Program-made: the position numbers and the translations under genes
Shown here: positions 45,245 through 57,690 of the stretch, piece after piece
How positions within the stretch are numbered: the first letter of the stretch is position 1
Layout of the letters: every line of letters starts with the position of its first letter
Assembly (NCBI RefSeq): GCF_030247185.1
Contig: NC_080571.1
Coordinates: forward strand, 33,902,753 to 33,966,752
Source: Malaya genurostris
Lineage: Eukaryota; Arthropoda; Insecta; Diptera; Culicidae
DNA length: 64,000 bases
Reading direction: 5' to 3'
Notes under the pieces: model-generated
Database searches by the model: none
Seen by the model: only the letters and a program-made list of their open reading frames with translations
Told to the model about the DNA's origin: nothing

Positions 45245-45600
45245 ATACAGATTAACCTGTATATATGGCAACCCTGTTTCGCATGGCATATTTTCACACG
45301 ACCCCATACTAGTATAAAGATGTGTTCAACATCATTACTTTCGCTGTCGCATTGCCGTTCGTAATTGAATGTGTTAGTGACGGTACAAATTATTTTAATT
45401 TCCATCTTGATGAAAATCTGCCTTTCTACCGGTTTTCGGTGCCATCGTGCTGACAGTGTCTCGTACGTTCAGAGTAGCTGCTTTAACTTAAATGACGATA
45501 TTTCTCACATCACATTTCATTTTATATCTGCTACTGGCAGCCTGAAAAACCTTTCCTGTTCGCAGAACGGGAAACAGTGAGACGATATAAAAGAGAGAGT
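45245..45600 (+). repeat. Histone-locus spacer repeat, copy A, with TATA box
   Basis: It matches 46130-46620 over several blocks: TGGCAACCCTGTTTCGCA, GTAATTGAATGTGTTAGTGA, TACCGGTTTTCGGTGCCATC, CGTACGTTCAGAGTAGCTGC and ACGGGAAACAGTGAGACGA. It ends with TATAAAAGAGAG (45586-45597), about 95 bp upstream of H2A-derived coding text, so it is probably the old H2A promoter. Confidence 0.75.
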
Positions 45601-45679
45601 TAGTAGAACGGCAGCCAGTAATACTGAATTGGCTGTCTAGCTGTTAACACCATCTTGTGGAATTTTTACGCAGAAACAC

Positions 45680-45952
45680 GCACACAGGAGGATCAGTTAA
45701 GGACAAGGCAAAGTCCCGCTCGAACCGTGCTGGTCTTCAGTTCCCAGTTGGCAGAATCCATCCGAAAGGGAAACTACGCCGAGCGTGTCGGTTCCGGTGC
45801 ACCGATCTATCTGGTGGCAGTGATGGAGTACTAGGCTGCTGAAGTGTTGGAATTGGCCGGTAACGCTGCCCGTGACAACAAGAAAACGAAAATCATCCCT
45901 CACCATCTGCAGCTGGCCATCAGTAACGACGAGGAGTTGTAAAAAAAAACCC
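45680..45952 (+). pseudogene. Histone H2A pseudogene
   Basis: Reads GGSVKDKAKSRSNRAGLQFP, VGRIH, then a short deletion (RLLR missing) with a frame change, then KGNYAERVGSGAPIYLVAVM, EY-stop-AAEVLELAGNA, ARDNKKTKIIPHHLQLAISN and DEEL, ending in an early stop. The canonical N-terminal start and the C-terminal tail after DEEL are lost. H2A packs with H2B in the nucleosome core; this copy cannot make it. The promoter-like spacer and the histone-type 3' stem-loop are retained, so it came from a genomic histone repeat and is not a polyA-primed retrocopy. Confidence 0.9.
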
Positions 45953-45990
45953 ATCCTTTTAAGGACGACCATATCACTGTGATAAAGAAA
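45953..45990 (+). terminator. Histone-type 3' stem-loop and downstream purine-rich element
   Basis: ATCCTTTTAAGGAC (stem TCCT/AGGA, loop TTTA) is followed by GACCA and, 15 bases on, ATAAAGAAA. This matches the layout of replication-dependent histone mRNA 3' ends. One stem pair is lost. Confidence 0.65.
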
Positions 45991-46129
45991 TATTTAAGAT
46001 TGCTTTAAGTTTAGCCAGTTCTGATACGCCTGGAAAGTAGAATGCGCAACTCAAGTGGAAACTTTTGTTTTAACAATTTGTTCATTTCTGTTTTCGGCCG
46101 CATACTAAAGTATTCACGACAAAAATACA

Positions 46130-46625
46130 TTTTGATCTGTATACGTGGCAACTCTGTTTCGCACGGCATATTTGTATACTAGTATGATGATGTGTTCAAT
46201 ATCATCACCTCCTACTTTCGCATTGCCGCTCGTAATTGAATGTGTTAGTGACGGTGCAAATTATTTTAACTTGTCGTGTGTTGCCGGAACAAGGGCAACA
46301 GTTGCTCAGAAAATGGTAGGAAAGCGACAAAATTCAACTAGTTCTTTATGATAATCTTTTGCACTCAAAAGTGCTTTGAATTGCTGAAAGTGCTTTGATT
46401 GGGCCTTTCTGGACTTTTTGGCTGCCTTTTCTACCGGTTTTCGGTGTCATCGTGCTGACGGTGTCTCGTACGTTCAGAGTAGCTGCTTTAACTTAACTGA
46501 CTCTATTTCTCACATCACATTTCATTTTATACCTGCTACTGGCAGCGGTGTACGGACAGCCCCTATGTTAAAATTCCTTTCCTGTTCGCAAAACGGGAAA
46601 CAGTGAGACGACAGGTCCTCGATGT
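46130..46625. repeat. Histone-locus spacer repeat, copy B
   Basis: A second copy of the spacer at 45245-45600, with an extra insert at 46285-46425. The insert holds a hairpin GCACTCAAAAGTGC (46361-46374), which on the minus strand is a histone-type stem-loop (GCACTTTTGAGTGC). Minus-strand text KAAKKSRKAQSK just before it (46432-46397) could be the end of an H1-like gene. That last point is weak. Confidence 0.6.
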
Positions 46626-46770
46626 TGCTCTCGTGTGTTTTGTTTCGGGAACAGTTGCTTAGCAAATGGTAGGAAAAATGAACCACTCAACTTTTATATG
46701 GATGCTCTTGTATAGATGCAGACATCTCGCGTTCTGATTGGCTGGTGCTGTCATGCGTCAAATCAAACAG

Positions 46771-46798
46771 GTTTTTCAATAGTGTACTATTGAAAAAC
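46771..46798. repeat. Palindrome GTTTTTCAATAG-TGTA-CTATTGAAAAAC
   Basis: Perfect 12-bp arms with a 4-base loop. The same word with loop TATA is at 57468-57489, and a decayed form is at 56866. It appears to be the end of a dispersed repeat. Confidence 0.75.
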
Positions 46799-47598
46799 TT
46801 CAATGTTGTTGCAATACACGTTCAAGTTGAAAATTTTCGATTCTATTGGTAGTTAGATTATATAAATCCTTCTACGGATCACTGAGCTATGAGCTTTCAA
46901 AATACGAGAAAGGCAAACGCGCCGTATGAATTATCCTCTTTGACACTCGTTTGTACCAAACATTTGAGAAAAGTTTAATTTTGAACTCTTTGAGATTATG
47001 TCACACAACTGAAAATTTCATCATAAAATTGTGATCATATTTCCGATGGCATGTAGCGTATATGTTGATTCATTAGATACAACAGGAGATATTCACGATC
47101 AAAAACTTATCACTCTCTCAGAGGGTAAATTTTGAAAAGGCGCCCAATAGTAAAGTAAGTCGTATTCACAACAAAAGAGAAAATACATACATTTAAAGTT
47201 GATTGATAAAACATTGTTTACTTTTCTTAGGCATGAACATTTCCTTCGTATTTTCATTTCGTTGGCATCTATATATCCGAAACACCTAATAACGAAACAT
47301 ATATTTAATTATATATTTGCGAACTAACCTTTATTAAGCAGAAAAACCAGAAAAGCAGAAAGCAAATGTGAAACTGTTTATTTACAGTCATTTTTGCTGC
47401 AATTTGCTCCGTACTAGAATCTAGAATGTATGCGAGGGAAAATGTGTATGCCCTGTTGAAATTATAAGCATCACAAATACGTTAACAAAGTAACACTAAA
47501 AAAAGATGGTTTATCTAAGGCGATTGGCACATCAATAATCTAATCACAATTTATTTGAATCATAATTCGCCCGATTTGGAATCAGACAGTCTTCGAGG
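46799..47598. other. Intergenic, no feature recognised
   Basis: AT-rich. The first 90 bp resemble the repeat at 57490-57560. Otherwise nothing. Confidence 0.4.
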
Positions 47599-47601
47599 TA
47601 A

Positions 47602-48146
47602 GGGTGAAGCCAGAGTGGTAGCGACAAGCGACGCGATGTGTGACTCGAAAATTTTCCAATGTAACATAGTAGCCATAGTAAAAGCGATGCTCAAAAGCGC
47701 CAGAGGTAAACAAACATTGTCAGTTTCATTCGTTGTTAAAGTTTCAAAAGAAATTATAAAGAACTCGGAACTCATCCCATTAATCGAAACAGAAGAAATT
47801 TCGGTTAATTTCGCCATCTGTATAAAGATTGTTGATCCCAGAGCGCATTTCGTTTAAAAATAGCACCGATTAGCGCTTCAACATCAATCGAATTATCTTG
47901 TTCCGTCATGACAAAAATCAATTCAACCTCTGTTCGCTCGTAAATCGCGTGAAAAACTGTGCACGTGGTGTTCGGTCGCTTGTCGCACTGAAAATCGCTC
48001 GTCGCTACGCAACGCATCGTGTTTACTGTGGCATGCATGTTTATTTTTTCAAGTGGACGAAATTCGGTCGTGCTTCGCCTTGCGATCCTTTAATATTCGC
48101 ATCGCATCGCTTCGCGGCGCTTGTCGCTCCCACTCTGGCTTCACCC
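47602..48146. mobile_element. PIF/Harbinger-like MITE (TAA target duplication)
   Basis: The 29-bp inverted ends begin GGGTGAAGCCAGAGTGG and differ at one base. The flanking TAA at 47599-47601 and 48147-48149 is the target duplication. Just inside the ends are further GCGACAAGCG/CGCTTCGCGGCG words. At 545 bp it has no transposase. The 100-codon frame across it has no motif. Confidence 0.83.
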
Positions 48147-48289
48147 TAAGTCGAGTAATATACTGGTCGTGTGTGTTCTAAATCACGATGCAAAATACGT
48201 AAAAAAAAACGTTCATGTGATGCATCTAGAGTGTGTAGGATTTGCAACATCACCGTTCGACATTTTTCGGATTTAATTCATCGTTTGAA

Positions 48290-49320
48290 GATCAAATAGC
48301 TGTCACTTCGGGTTCTGTAGATATAAGCCGTAACTGTAACCGACAAAATGCAAGTTGGGTGTGTGGGTGTGTGTGTATGTGGCAAATAATCTCACTAGGT
48401 TTTCTCGAAGATGACTGAACCGATCTTGACAAAATTAGATTCAAATGAAAGACCTCACGGTCTCATACGAAATTCTTGAATTTTATCCGGATCCGATTTC
48501 TGGTGCCGGAGTTACAGGGTAAAGTGTATTAAATATTGAACACCGTCAATGAAACCGGCAAAAAACCGTAAAAAAATTCTAAACTGCACTCAAAACCGTT
48601 AATACCAATCTTAGGGTTAAATGAGAGGTCTTATGATCCTACCAAAAATTACTGCATATTTTTGGATACAACATAACCTGATCGGTTCCGGAGACATAAT
48701 GGTATAAGCGACGTATCAGATAAAATGAATCTTTTTTCTCTGTTTAGCTTTCTCTGAGATGGCCCAACCTTAGGCTCGTTTGAAAGATACTATTAATTTC
48801 CTTCGGTTCCGGAAGTATGACGAACTCAGCAGAGACGTAACCGACAAACAGTGCTCTTTTTCTCATTACGAAATTTTCTCGAAAATGTCACTGTCACTGT
48901 TACTTCTAGTGCCGGAGATATCTTGGTATAAGTGACGTAACCAACAAACCGAACTTTTTTCTATCTGTTCAGTTTTCACGGAAACGGCTAAACGATAATT
49001 GATGATTTTAGGCTTATTCAAAAGCCTCTGAGAGGTCATCGATCAAGTTTGGAATGGTTATGGTGAACATTTCCGGCTCGGAAGATGGAATCTTCGAGAC
49101 GTGACGTAACGACAAATTGCAGTATTTTTTCAATACGCCTAATTTTCTCGGAAATGCCTGACTAATTACCGAAAATTTTAGATGCATTTGAAATCTACCA
49201 TAAACAGGTTGTTTGATAAGTTTACGATTCTCATGGCAAACATTTCTTGATCCAAGTATATGATCGTATAAGTGACGTAGCCGACAATCCGTTGTTTTTC
49301 TATACGGATTCTATTATCAA
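48290..49320. repeat. Tandem-like array of GGTTCCGGAGATAT modules
   Basis: At least six diverged modules of about 130-190 bp. Each has a GGTTCCGGAGACATAATGG-like line, then GTATAAGTGACGTAACCGAC, then an actin-like TTTTCTCGGAAATG line. Hits near 48320, 48503, 48680, 48800, 48905 and 49075. Isolated modules occur elsewhere in the window. Confidence 0.7.
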
Positions 49321-51254
49321 CAAATTAAAATGTATCATTGCTGCTTGTCTCGTTTCTGCGATATTTTACCACGAATAAACGATGAGGAAGTTTTATAGTC
49401 AGATGCAGAGAAAGTTTGATAGAATCCATAATGATAATTTTATTTTTGTAATACTGTTGGAATTGCATTTATGATTAAGAGACTCCCGCGACAGTTCAAT
49501 AAATTGAAAAAAAAGTGAATAGAGTACCAAAGCATTGATTCACAAATTTGATTTAAAATAATTAGATTAATCTTAAACAATAAACGTAATTTCTTCAGTT
49601 ATCAGAAAGCAGCAAATTAGTGATTTGTAAACAGGACTGTAATTTTATTGCATACATATTGAGTAAATTCCGGCTTCTAAGCTTAATTGTGTGCAGCAAA
49701 TGTTTCGGTTCACTGTCGCCTATCGGTAATGTGTGCGAAAAGCTCGCCTGGAGTGTCCCACTTTTCAATCCAGACACACCCTTCGGGAACGGAAGGTCAA
49801 TAAAAATAACTGCCTTGGAACCTTGGGGCTCCGATCGTTGGAAGGGAAAACATGTCATTAATTTTCATAAAGTTCGCCCCGGGGATTTCTTCTATAAATT
49901 ATAATCAACACGAGAATTTCGGGTGATCCCGCAGGAATGCGTGGTGCAGTTGGCCTACTTCTAAATCAAGCAAAGCCGCCAATCCAATCTATGTGTACAT
50001 AAATTACTTTGTCGCTCACGATGAACGATTATGATCACAATGCATTGCGCGTATGTGCGCTTACCAAATTTGCTACAAGACACTGACATTCGGAAATAGT
50101 AAACAAAACAAATCGTGTGTGATAAATTAATCGATTTGGTTTATCCAGGTTTAATATATCTCTCATCGTTGTATACAACTTTGGCACGATTGCATTGTTG
50201 AGAATTCCGATGAATGAACCTAGAACAATGGAGCAAAGTAAATTTTTATACCTACAAAACATTTGTTGAAATGTGTTGTTTTTTCCTTCCGGTTTCGGAG
50301 CAATCAAATGTTTTTTTTTCCTTCTGTCGGTCTATTTTAAATGCATGGCAGAACATATTTATTTTACCTGATTGTCACAACTGGTCCTGATTTAATTTCA
50401 CAAATATGATACCGTTCGCTTGACCAATTTTCCGTGCAGGACCGGAAGGGAAAAATCTGCATCCGCTGGCGCAATCACGATTGTTGTCACCCGTTTCTAA
50501 GCTTTGACTGGTCACCCCGAGCAGATGTTCACGGTGGCGAAACGCCACCGAAGGGCAATCCATCAGCTTGTGGAAGATTCGTTTTTTTAGTAGAGGGAGC
50601 GAGATTATGGAATCTATGGAACGGTACTCACTAATGGTTTTTTTTCTACTGAATTCAAGCTCGCCTGCATTTATGTGATTTGTTTGTTAAACTGGTGGGG
50701 TGAAATGGACGACTGGCTGATACATGCTGATGAGTTCGTATCGTTCTAAATCGGACAAGTTACGACTTTTCGCTGTATCGCAAAACATTGTTTAATGACC
50801 GTTGGATTGTAATTGTGAAGAGGAATGAGTCACCATCACTTTTTAAGATTATGTAGGAATGGCTTAGTTTCATATAAGTTATTTATTTATTTGACAAGGT
50901 TAAAGCTCACAGAAGCTAAGCAGAGCCGGTTTATTGTATTACAATGTAAGTGATCCGAATCGATAGAAATCTTATTTCAAATTCATCTTGTTGCTACCCA
51001 TTTAAGTGCAAGAGTCATAATCACTACGATCTGTTGATAGTTGAGGGGCAGTTGTTTCTCAGATGGCATCGTTGTCCGTGTTTTCGTAGTAGTTATTGTG
51101 GAGTAGTCTTAGGTGGCAAACAGAGAAAATGCGATGATTTGTTTTAGTCTTGTTAAGACGTAGCCGTCTTGAGCTAGTTTCAAATTTTATTTTTAAATTG
51201 ACTCGATTCCCGTCTCTGTGGTAACGTTTTCGTGGTTTTCATTAAAGTGGTAAT
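49321..51254. other. 1.9 kb without a recognisable gene
   Basis: Small frames (49620-49904, 50434-50634) have no motif. The sequence is not obviously repetitive. Confidence 0.4.
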
Positions 51255-51300
51255 AAGATCGTATCACTAGCCATGCAATGATTCTGTACTTTAAGAAACG
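51255..51300 (+). mobile_element. SINE fragment (same family as 13551-13755)
   Basis: ACTAGCCATGCAATGATTCT followed by GTACTTTAAGAA is nearly the same as 13654-13686. Confidence 0.6.
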
Positions 51301-51333
51301 AAATATATTAAAAACGAACGTTCAAAGTCCATA

Positions 51334-52590
51334 AGGAGTGTATCGAAAATAAGCTATCCACATACATTTGTGTTGTACGCATGTATTTGTGAAGGTTTTT
51401 TATGCTCAGATCACAGCATGCTGTGCGTTTGGCTGTCAGATTTCGTTTGTTTACTTGTTTGTGCGGTTGAAATTCTTGGTTTTTAAAATGTCGCGCATTA
51501 AAAAGGAAATGAAAATTAAGGTTCTGGACATATGGCTAAGTGAGATGGGTATTACTATGAGAAAATTGGCGAAGCGGTTTGGAATTCATCATGCCAGTGC
51601 TAAAACCATCATTAATAAGTTTGGGGAAAACTATTCTTTGGATGAGGTACCAGGAAGAGGCAGAAAACCCGGTTCTTCCAACCCGAAACTGTACTAGAAA
51701 GTGGTATCTCTAATCATGAAGAACAAATCAATGTCAATACGTGATTTGGCCAAAAAAAGGAGGAACGAGTGTCGGAATGATCCAGCATATCAAGAGGCGA
51801 AATCACCTGAAGACCAACAAAAAGCAGAAAATCTCGAAACAATTTGTAGAACAGAAAAAGCGAGCAACAGCAAGGACCCGGAAATTTTATTCGCGTTTAT
51901 TTCTGTATCCGAATGCATGCATTTTGATGGACGATGAGACTTATGTATAGGAGGACTCAAAAACCCTTCCAGGTCCACAATACTTTACTGTCGTCATTGG
52001 GGAGGATGTAAGCGATGCGGACAGGTCGATTCAAGTGGAGAATTCGGTCGAAAGGTACTGGTATGACAAGCAATATGTTCCTGTGGTTTGAAGTCAACCT
52101 TTTTTCACACTACCGGAACTATAAATGCAGAAATCTATCGATTGGAGTATCTCCCGAAAAGATTTATATAAGAAGTACAGTACACTGTTTTCGCCGTCGG
52201 CTCACTATGCCAAAACCACTCTCAATTTGCTTGCGGAAAAGGGTATAAATTTCGTTGAGAAAAATATCAATCCACCAAATTGCTCTCCGCTTCGACCCAT
52301 CGAAGGCAATCGTGAAGAGGGTCTTCAAGAAGATTGGTAAGGCAGCTGGGAACATGCAGGAGTTCAAAATAACTTGAGCTCAAGCGTCCAAAAAATGCGA
52401 TGCAACACTTGTCCGGAACTTGATGTAGAGCGTTCGATCAAAAGTTCGAAAATTCGTGATAGACTCACTTAAATTTTATCCAGTTTTCACTTAAATTTCA
52501 TCCAGTTTTCATTATGCTCAATAAAGGTTCAATTTTTAGTTTGAATAAAATATTGTTTTTTTATCATAATTTGAATGAAAAATTTGTGGA
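51334..52590 (+). mobile_element. DD37E-type Tc1/mariner element (ITmD37E-like), copy 2
   Basis: The left end is the same as copy 1 after TA (51332-51333). The last 20 bp of the right end are missing. The transposase starts at 51489 (MSRIKKEMKIKVLDIWLSEM), reads GITMRKLAKRFGIHHASAKT and PGRGRKPGSSNPKL, then a stop. Other frames give LMDDETYV (first Asp) and NINPPNCSPLRPIEG (catalytic Glu). The codons for the second Asp are deleted (8 bases relative to copy 1). A short duplication (ACTTAAATTT(T/C)ATCCAG) lies near the 3' end. Confidence 0.86.
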
Positions 52591-53699
52591 TTATAAATTA
52601 ATGTAATATCAGAACCAGTACCAGTGTTTCCTTAAGGGCTGGGGCCAGTATGTCGTGTATAACCACGTGGCTTGCTCTGCGTATTACATTTCTCTCCATG
52701 CTCTCTCGTATATGTGCAAAATGACTCTTGATGGACCGAGCGCCCAAGAAAGTTTTGATATTTTCGGTTAAAAGTTTGATTACATCACATAAAATCCAAT
52801 AAAGCTACCGCTTGGTTGGCAGCCTTTCTGAGCCGATTTTATTTCTCTCTCATTTTCCGTTACATTACCAGGAAACTGGAGCAGAAACAATGGCGCGTGC
52901 TTAGAAATCGACTCTCCTTCTCAAAAATATTTATCGCGACAACACCTTTGCTTTTATGTACTAATCACATCTAAATTAAAATATCTAGACATTGTCAGAA
53001 TAGATTTTTGATGCATGCCTTTGAAGGTGAGATATTCATTGAACAAGTTGAAAGTTGCCGTTTTCAGCTATACAATTCTTCCTTCAGAAAAAAAGACTTT
53101 CCCAACCACTAAAGTCAATGAATCATTCTGAAATTTTCACGGAATAATCTAAACTGATTTTCTAAGAGATTGTCAGTTGAGTTTTTTGATATTCATCACC
53201 GTTTCTGAGAAAATCAGATTTGAACCGTGAAAATGTGAAATAATGAAATGATAAGAGAATATTTGTCATCTACGATTTATTCAAATTTCATGTTTACGTT
53301 TGTACAATAGAAAGTGACAATTTTTGATAGTTTAAATATTAATGGATTAAAAAATATTAATGGAGAAAAATTCTGTTTCCGTTGAGACAATCATAAAATA
53401 AATTTGTACAAAATAATCGAACGATCTCACCGGTGTCCAACATGCGGCCAATGTTGATGCGATATTCTGAAATGTAACCATTTTGAATATCTTTTACTCT
53501 CCGGGACATCAGTCAATGATACCGGTTTCATTATCAGATCGTGTTTGGTTTTTCGAGTGACCAACACCAAAAACCTCTGTTTGCGTACACTTTTTCACGT
53601 TACCTCCTTTTACGTAACTTTTTTACGAACCTAGATTTCAAATAATAATTTCTTACAAACCTGCCGCGTAGAAACAGGTTTTTGTATTAAATGGAAACG
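52591..53699. other. Intergenic, no feature recognised
   Basis: Nothing supported. Confidence 0.4.
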
Positions 53700-54330
53700 A
53701 TTCCGGATGATTGAGATTCCATGGAAACCACTACAATATGGGTATTTTTGAAACTGGTTTGAAGAGTAGATTCCGGAAAATGATGTTAGAGTTGTTTTTA
53801 AAATCCAAGACGGCGACTTCCGGTTTATTGATGTTCGTTGAAAATCCTTACAATTTGGGTATTCGCAAAACGGGTTTGATGAGTAGGAGCCGGAAAATGA
53901 TTGGATTTGGGGTTGTTTCGAAATCCAAGATGGTGACTTCCGGTGAATATCTATTGAAAACTAAGGTACTTAAGGTACTTTCGAAACGGATTCGATGATT
54001 AGGTGCAAGAAAATGTTTGAGGTTGTTCCGAAATCCAAGATGGCGACTTCGGAATCTTTTGTATTCCCTTAAAAACCCTTACTATATTGATATTTTCGGA
54101 ACGGATTTGATGAGCAGATGCCGGAAACCAATATCTGAAGTGGTTCTAAAATCTAAGATGGTGCCTGATATTCCTTGGAACCTCTTATAGCATGTGTATT
54201 TTAGAAACGGATTTGATGAGTAGATGGCATCTACTCATCAAACCCGTTCCGAAAATATTTTAAGGAATTTTAAGGAATATCAATAAACTGGAAGTCGCCA
54301 TATTGGATTTTGGAATGACCCAAAACATTG
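53700..54330. repeat. Diverged tandem repeat with an inverted last unit
   Basis: About five direct units of roughly 120 bp. Each carries GGGTTTGATGAGTAG, CCGGAAAATGAT and AAATCCAAGATGGCGACTTCC in order. The array ends at a palindrome: TTTGATGAGTAGATG (54212-54226) facing its exact inverse (54228-54242). After this a single inverted unit follows, ending near 54320 (GAAGTCGCCATATTGGATTT). Confidence 0.85.
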
Positions 54331-56849
54331 TTTTTCCTGGACCTACTTTGCACATCCATTCCGGAAATGTCCAAATGATTGTAGTTCTCACATTCATTAT
54401 ACAAAATTACTTAAACTAGGTAATTCGCCTTCCTGCGGGTGACTGCGGAGAGCAACCGAACTCTGGAAAAAAGCATTTCCTTTAACACGACTTGATACCT
54501 AATTATCACGTCGAAAAAAGAGGGAAAATGATTAAATTTTCTGTAGGAAATAACGTAAACTTTCTTACAAAATCACGTCTTTTTACTTGTGTTCATAGAG
54601 GTCTTCCGGAATTTTCATTTAAATTTTTCTAAGCCGAAACTTATTAAGAATTATCCCACTAAATAGAACTTGGCATTTTCATGTAAAAATCAATTGAAGT
54701 GCGTTACCGAAAAATTGTATAGGAACTTGAACAGTTCGTTTTTTTTTTATAAAAAAAACTAGAGTAATATAGGATAGGTGACATCTAATGTTGGCAACAA
54801 TTCAAACCAGGCGCGTATACAGGGGGGGTGTTTTAGGGGTTCAAACCTCCTCCGAAACTCAAGAAATTATTTTATTATGAAAACTCCTCCCTTTAAAAAT
54901 TCAACGCAATTATAAAATAAATAATTTTCAACAAACGGATTTATAACAAAACATTTTCAAATAATTATATAAATATTTCCATTCGGATGGAAGGGAAATG
55001 AAAATCGAGCATGTTCTGGAACACCCCCCGAAAAAATCCCTGGGTACGCGCATGATTCAAACCATTTAATCCATAATGATGGCCGCTTCGCAAGCTTTAA
55101 CATAGTTTTGACAGGTCGCTTGTTCGTTTGGAACAAAGCTGTCATTCCAAACAAATTTTTTTCACGAACGCCTGCTTCGATCCACCTTCCAGTTTCCTCA
55201 AGCGTTCCCGTGAGCAAAAAACTTTCATTCGAAAGCACTCTCCGCTCCAATACAAGTAATAATACGCCTAGGTTTGGTACAAACGGATCGCCAAATGATC
55301 AATTTAGCCTCGCCTACTGTCACTGTGTATTATTTGTAAGTCGTATATATGTAACATAATATTTAGCATTATCTAAAAAACAGCAATTTTTAAAATATGA
55401 CCCACATATACAAAAAAAGTACTATTTGAGTATTACTACTCACATTTAGTAGAATAAAAGCCAACTAGGTGCTAGATTTAAAGTTGGAAGTAAAATCCTT
55501 TTTGATTGTAAAATCATGCTTAGAAAATTTGCATCTCATAAAGTATCCAACATTCTCTATAATATTCATGTCTGAAGAATCCCCCGGTCAGTCAAGAACG
55601 GTGACTTTTTTTTTCTAAATACGTTGATAAACGTTTAAAATGGTGGTCTAAAGTATCGCGATTTTCCAACCATTTTTCATCAATTTCTACGCGCAAAAAA
55701 AAATAATTTAATTTTCATTATATTCGATGTAACTGTTTTTGTAGGAAAAATAGAGGGTTGTATTAAAGACACGACCGAGCACAATAACATTAAAAATGAA
55801 ACGTTTCTAGGGTCTTCATAATAAATACAAAATAAAGATGATATTGATGATGATACACTACACTTCAAAGTTACTTGAAAGCTGAATTTTAGATACAAAT
55901 AACCTAAAGATTTAAACCTGAACAAATGAAACTATTTTATTTTAAGATGATATTTTTTGAAAAACATGCAAACTTATTAATATGATTTGATTTATATCGT
56001 TTATTAACCCCCAGTTTTAACCTAATAATGGTCGTTCACTGGGAGGAGTTATCAATTTTATAAACAGTTAATCGATCAAGAGAATGTTGTACCAGTAATC
56101 TCAGTAATGGTGTAATTTTATTAATCCTTCAAAATCGTCGATAATCTTCGAAAAGTGTCGGTAAATAATATGGCAACAATACGAGGAAGAAAACATGTGA
56201 AACAGTCCTCTTGAAATATTCAGTTACTTACATTGATTATCGCTTTGGCATATTAGGAATATATGGAATGGATACGCAACAAAACAATGAACATTGTCAT
56301 AGTTACAACGCGTGTATCCATCAGACGCTTATTGTTTTGAAGCAAATAATAATTGAACTGAAACTGGCGGTTAACCAAATTCTACGAGGGTTCCTATTCA
56401 AACGATACATGTAAAATCGCAGGTAAACTTAACATACCTTGAATTTATCTTTGATACTATATGATATTGCATCTAATTGTACTGTATATGTGAGCCTGTG
56501 GAACTCATTTATACTACTAAACCGAGGAGACTGCTTTTAAATAAGTTTCAGAATTTAATTTTGAATATTTTGAAGCGTTTAATTCCTGGTGGGACAACAA
56601 CTTGTTCAGTCACATTGTCACGTTTTGTTCGTATGGGAATGGAGATTTAAGTATGCAAACCGATCCGTTGACAAATTAAAACATTTTCAATCTTACAATA
56701 TTGAAGCTTTGGAATCATTTAAATTAGGAAAATCCATTAACAAATCATCGAGGAATAAGCGCTGCAAATTAGATCCGAAAAATCAATCACCGATAATTCT
56801 AAATTGACCTGATAGTTACCAGAGAACCAAAATAAAACACTAAATTGAA
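54331..56849. other. 2.5 kb without a recognisable gene
   Basis: AT-rich. Short frames only. A C-rich patch (55021-55050) looks like eroded dispersed repeat. Confidence 0.4.
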
Positions 56850-57690
56850 ACCAATTTTTCAATGGTATGCAATTGAAATATTCAAATGACGTTGTCTCAT
56901 AAGTTTAAGTTAAATGTTTCCGAATCGATTGTTTGTTGAGTTCCACCAACAAATGACTGAGTTATAAGCGTTCAAAGTTATGACAGAAAAATTAGTTAGT
57001 TTTGCATGTTTTAAATTGACACCCAGCCTCGGGAAGCGAAGTATAAGGCATTTTTAATGGCAAAATCGACCAAAAATTTGCTAAATACATGGGATATTTC
57101 AAAAGAATCGGTAACCACGCTGATCCGGTTCTTCAATAGCTAGATGATATATAAGTTACTCAAGCGAACACGGTGTTGCACAGACAACAGGAAATTTCAC
57201 CAACACATAATGCAAAGGCAGCAAGTGAACGCATATACAATCCAGTCATCAGCTCACTGGACAAGCTACTTGTTTCATTCACGGTCGAACATCAACTAGG
57301 CAAACAAATATTGTGCAGCCTATATTTATAGATTTCTCTTCATACTACGCATAACGATACGGTGTTTTTTATGCATGACGCAAAGCCTCCTATGCCGAAC
57401 AAGAAGTTGACGTCATTTTGTACAACAGGGGTTGGTGGATGAAAACATAGGTCTATTCTAACCATTTTTTCAATAGTATACTATTGAAATACTGAAACGA
57501 CGTCATCATACATGTTTAAGTTAAAAGTTTCCGAATCGATTGGTTGTTAAATTATAACAATCCATCAACAAATGACCGAGTTATTAACGTTCAAAATTAT
57601 GACACAAAAAGGTTACGCGACTGTTTTTGAAACTTTTAATTGACACCCGGCCCCATATAGTGAAGAGTAAGGCATTTTTAATGCCAAAAA
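56850..57690. repeat. Two direct copies of a 210-230 bp repeat
   Basis: 56855-57062 and 57460-57685 share, in order, TTTTTCAATRGTATRC, GTTTCCGAATCGATTG, CAACAAATGACYGAGTTAT, GTTCAAARTTATGACA, AATTGACACCCRGCC and TAAGGCATTTTTAATG. The 400 bp between them is unrelated. Confidence 0.8.

Noticed and set aside
47555..47857. 100-codon frame
   Set aside because: Crosses the boundary of the TAA-flanked MITE, so it cannot be a conserved gene.
49620..49904. 94-codon frame on plus and a similar one on minus
   Set aside because: Overlapping frames on opposite strands, no motif, no splice or promoter context.
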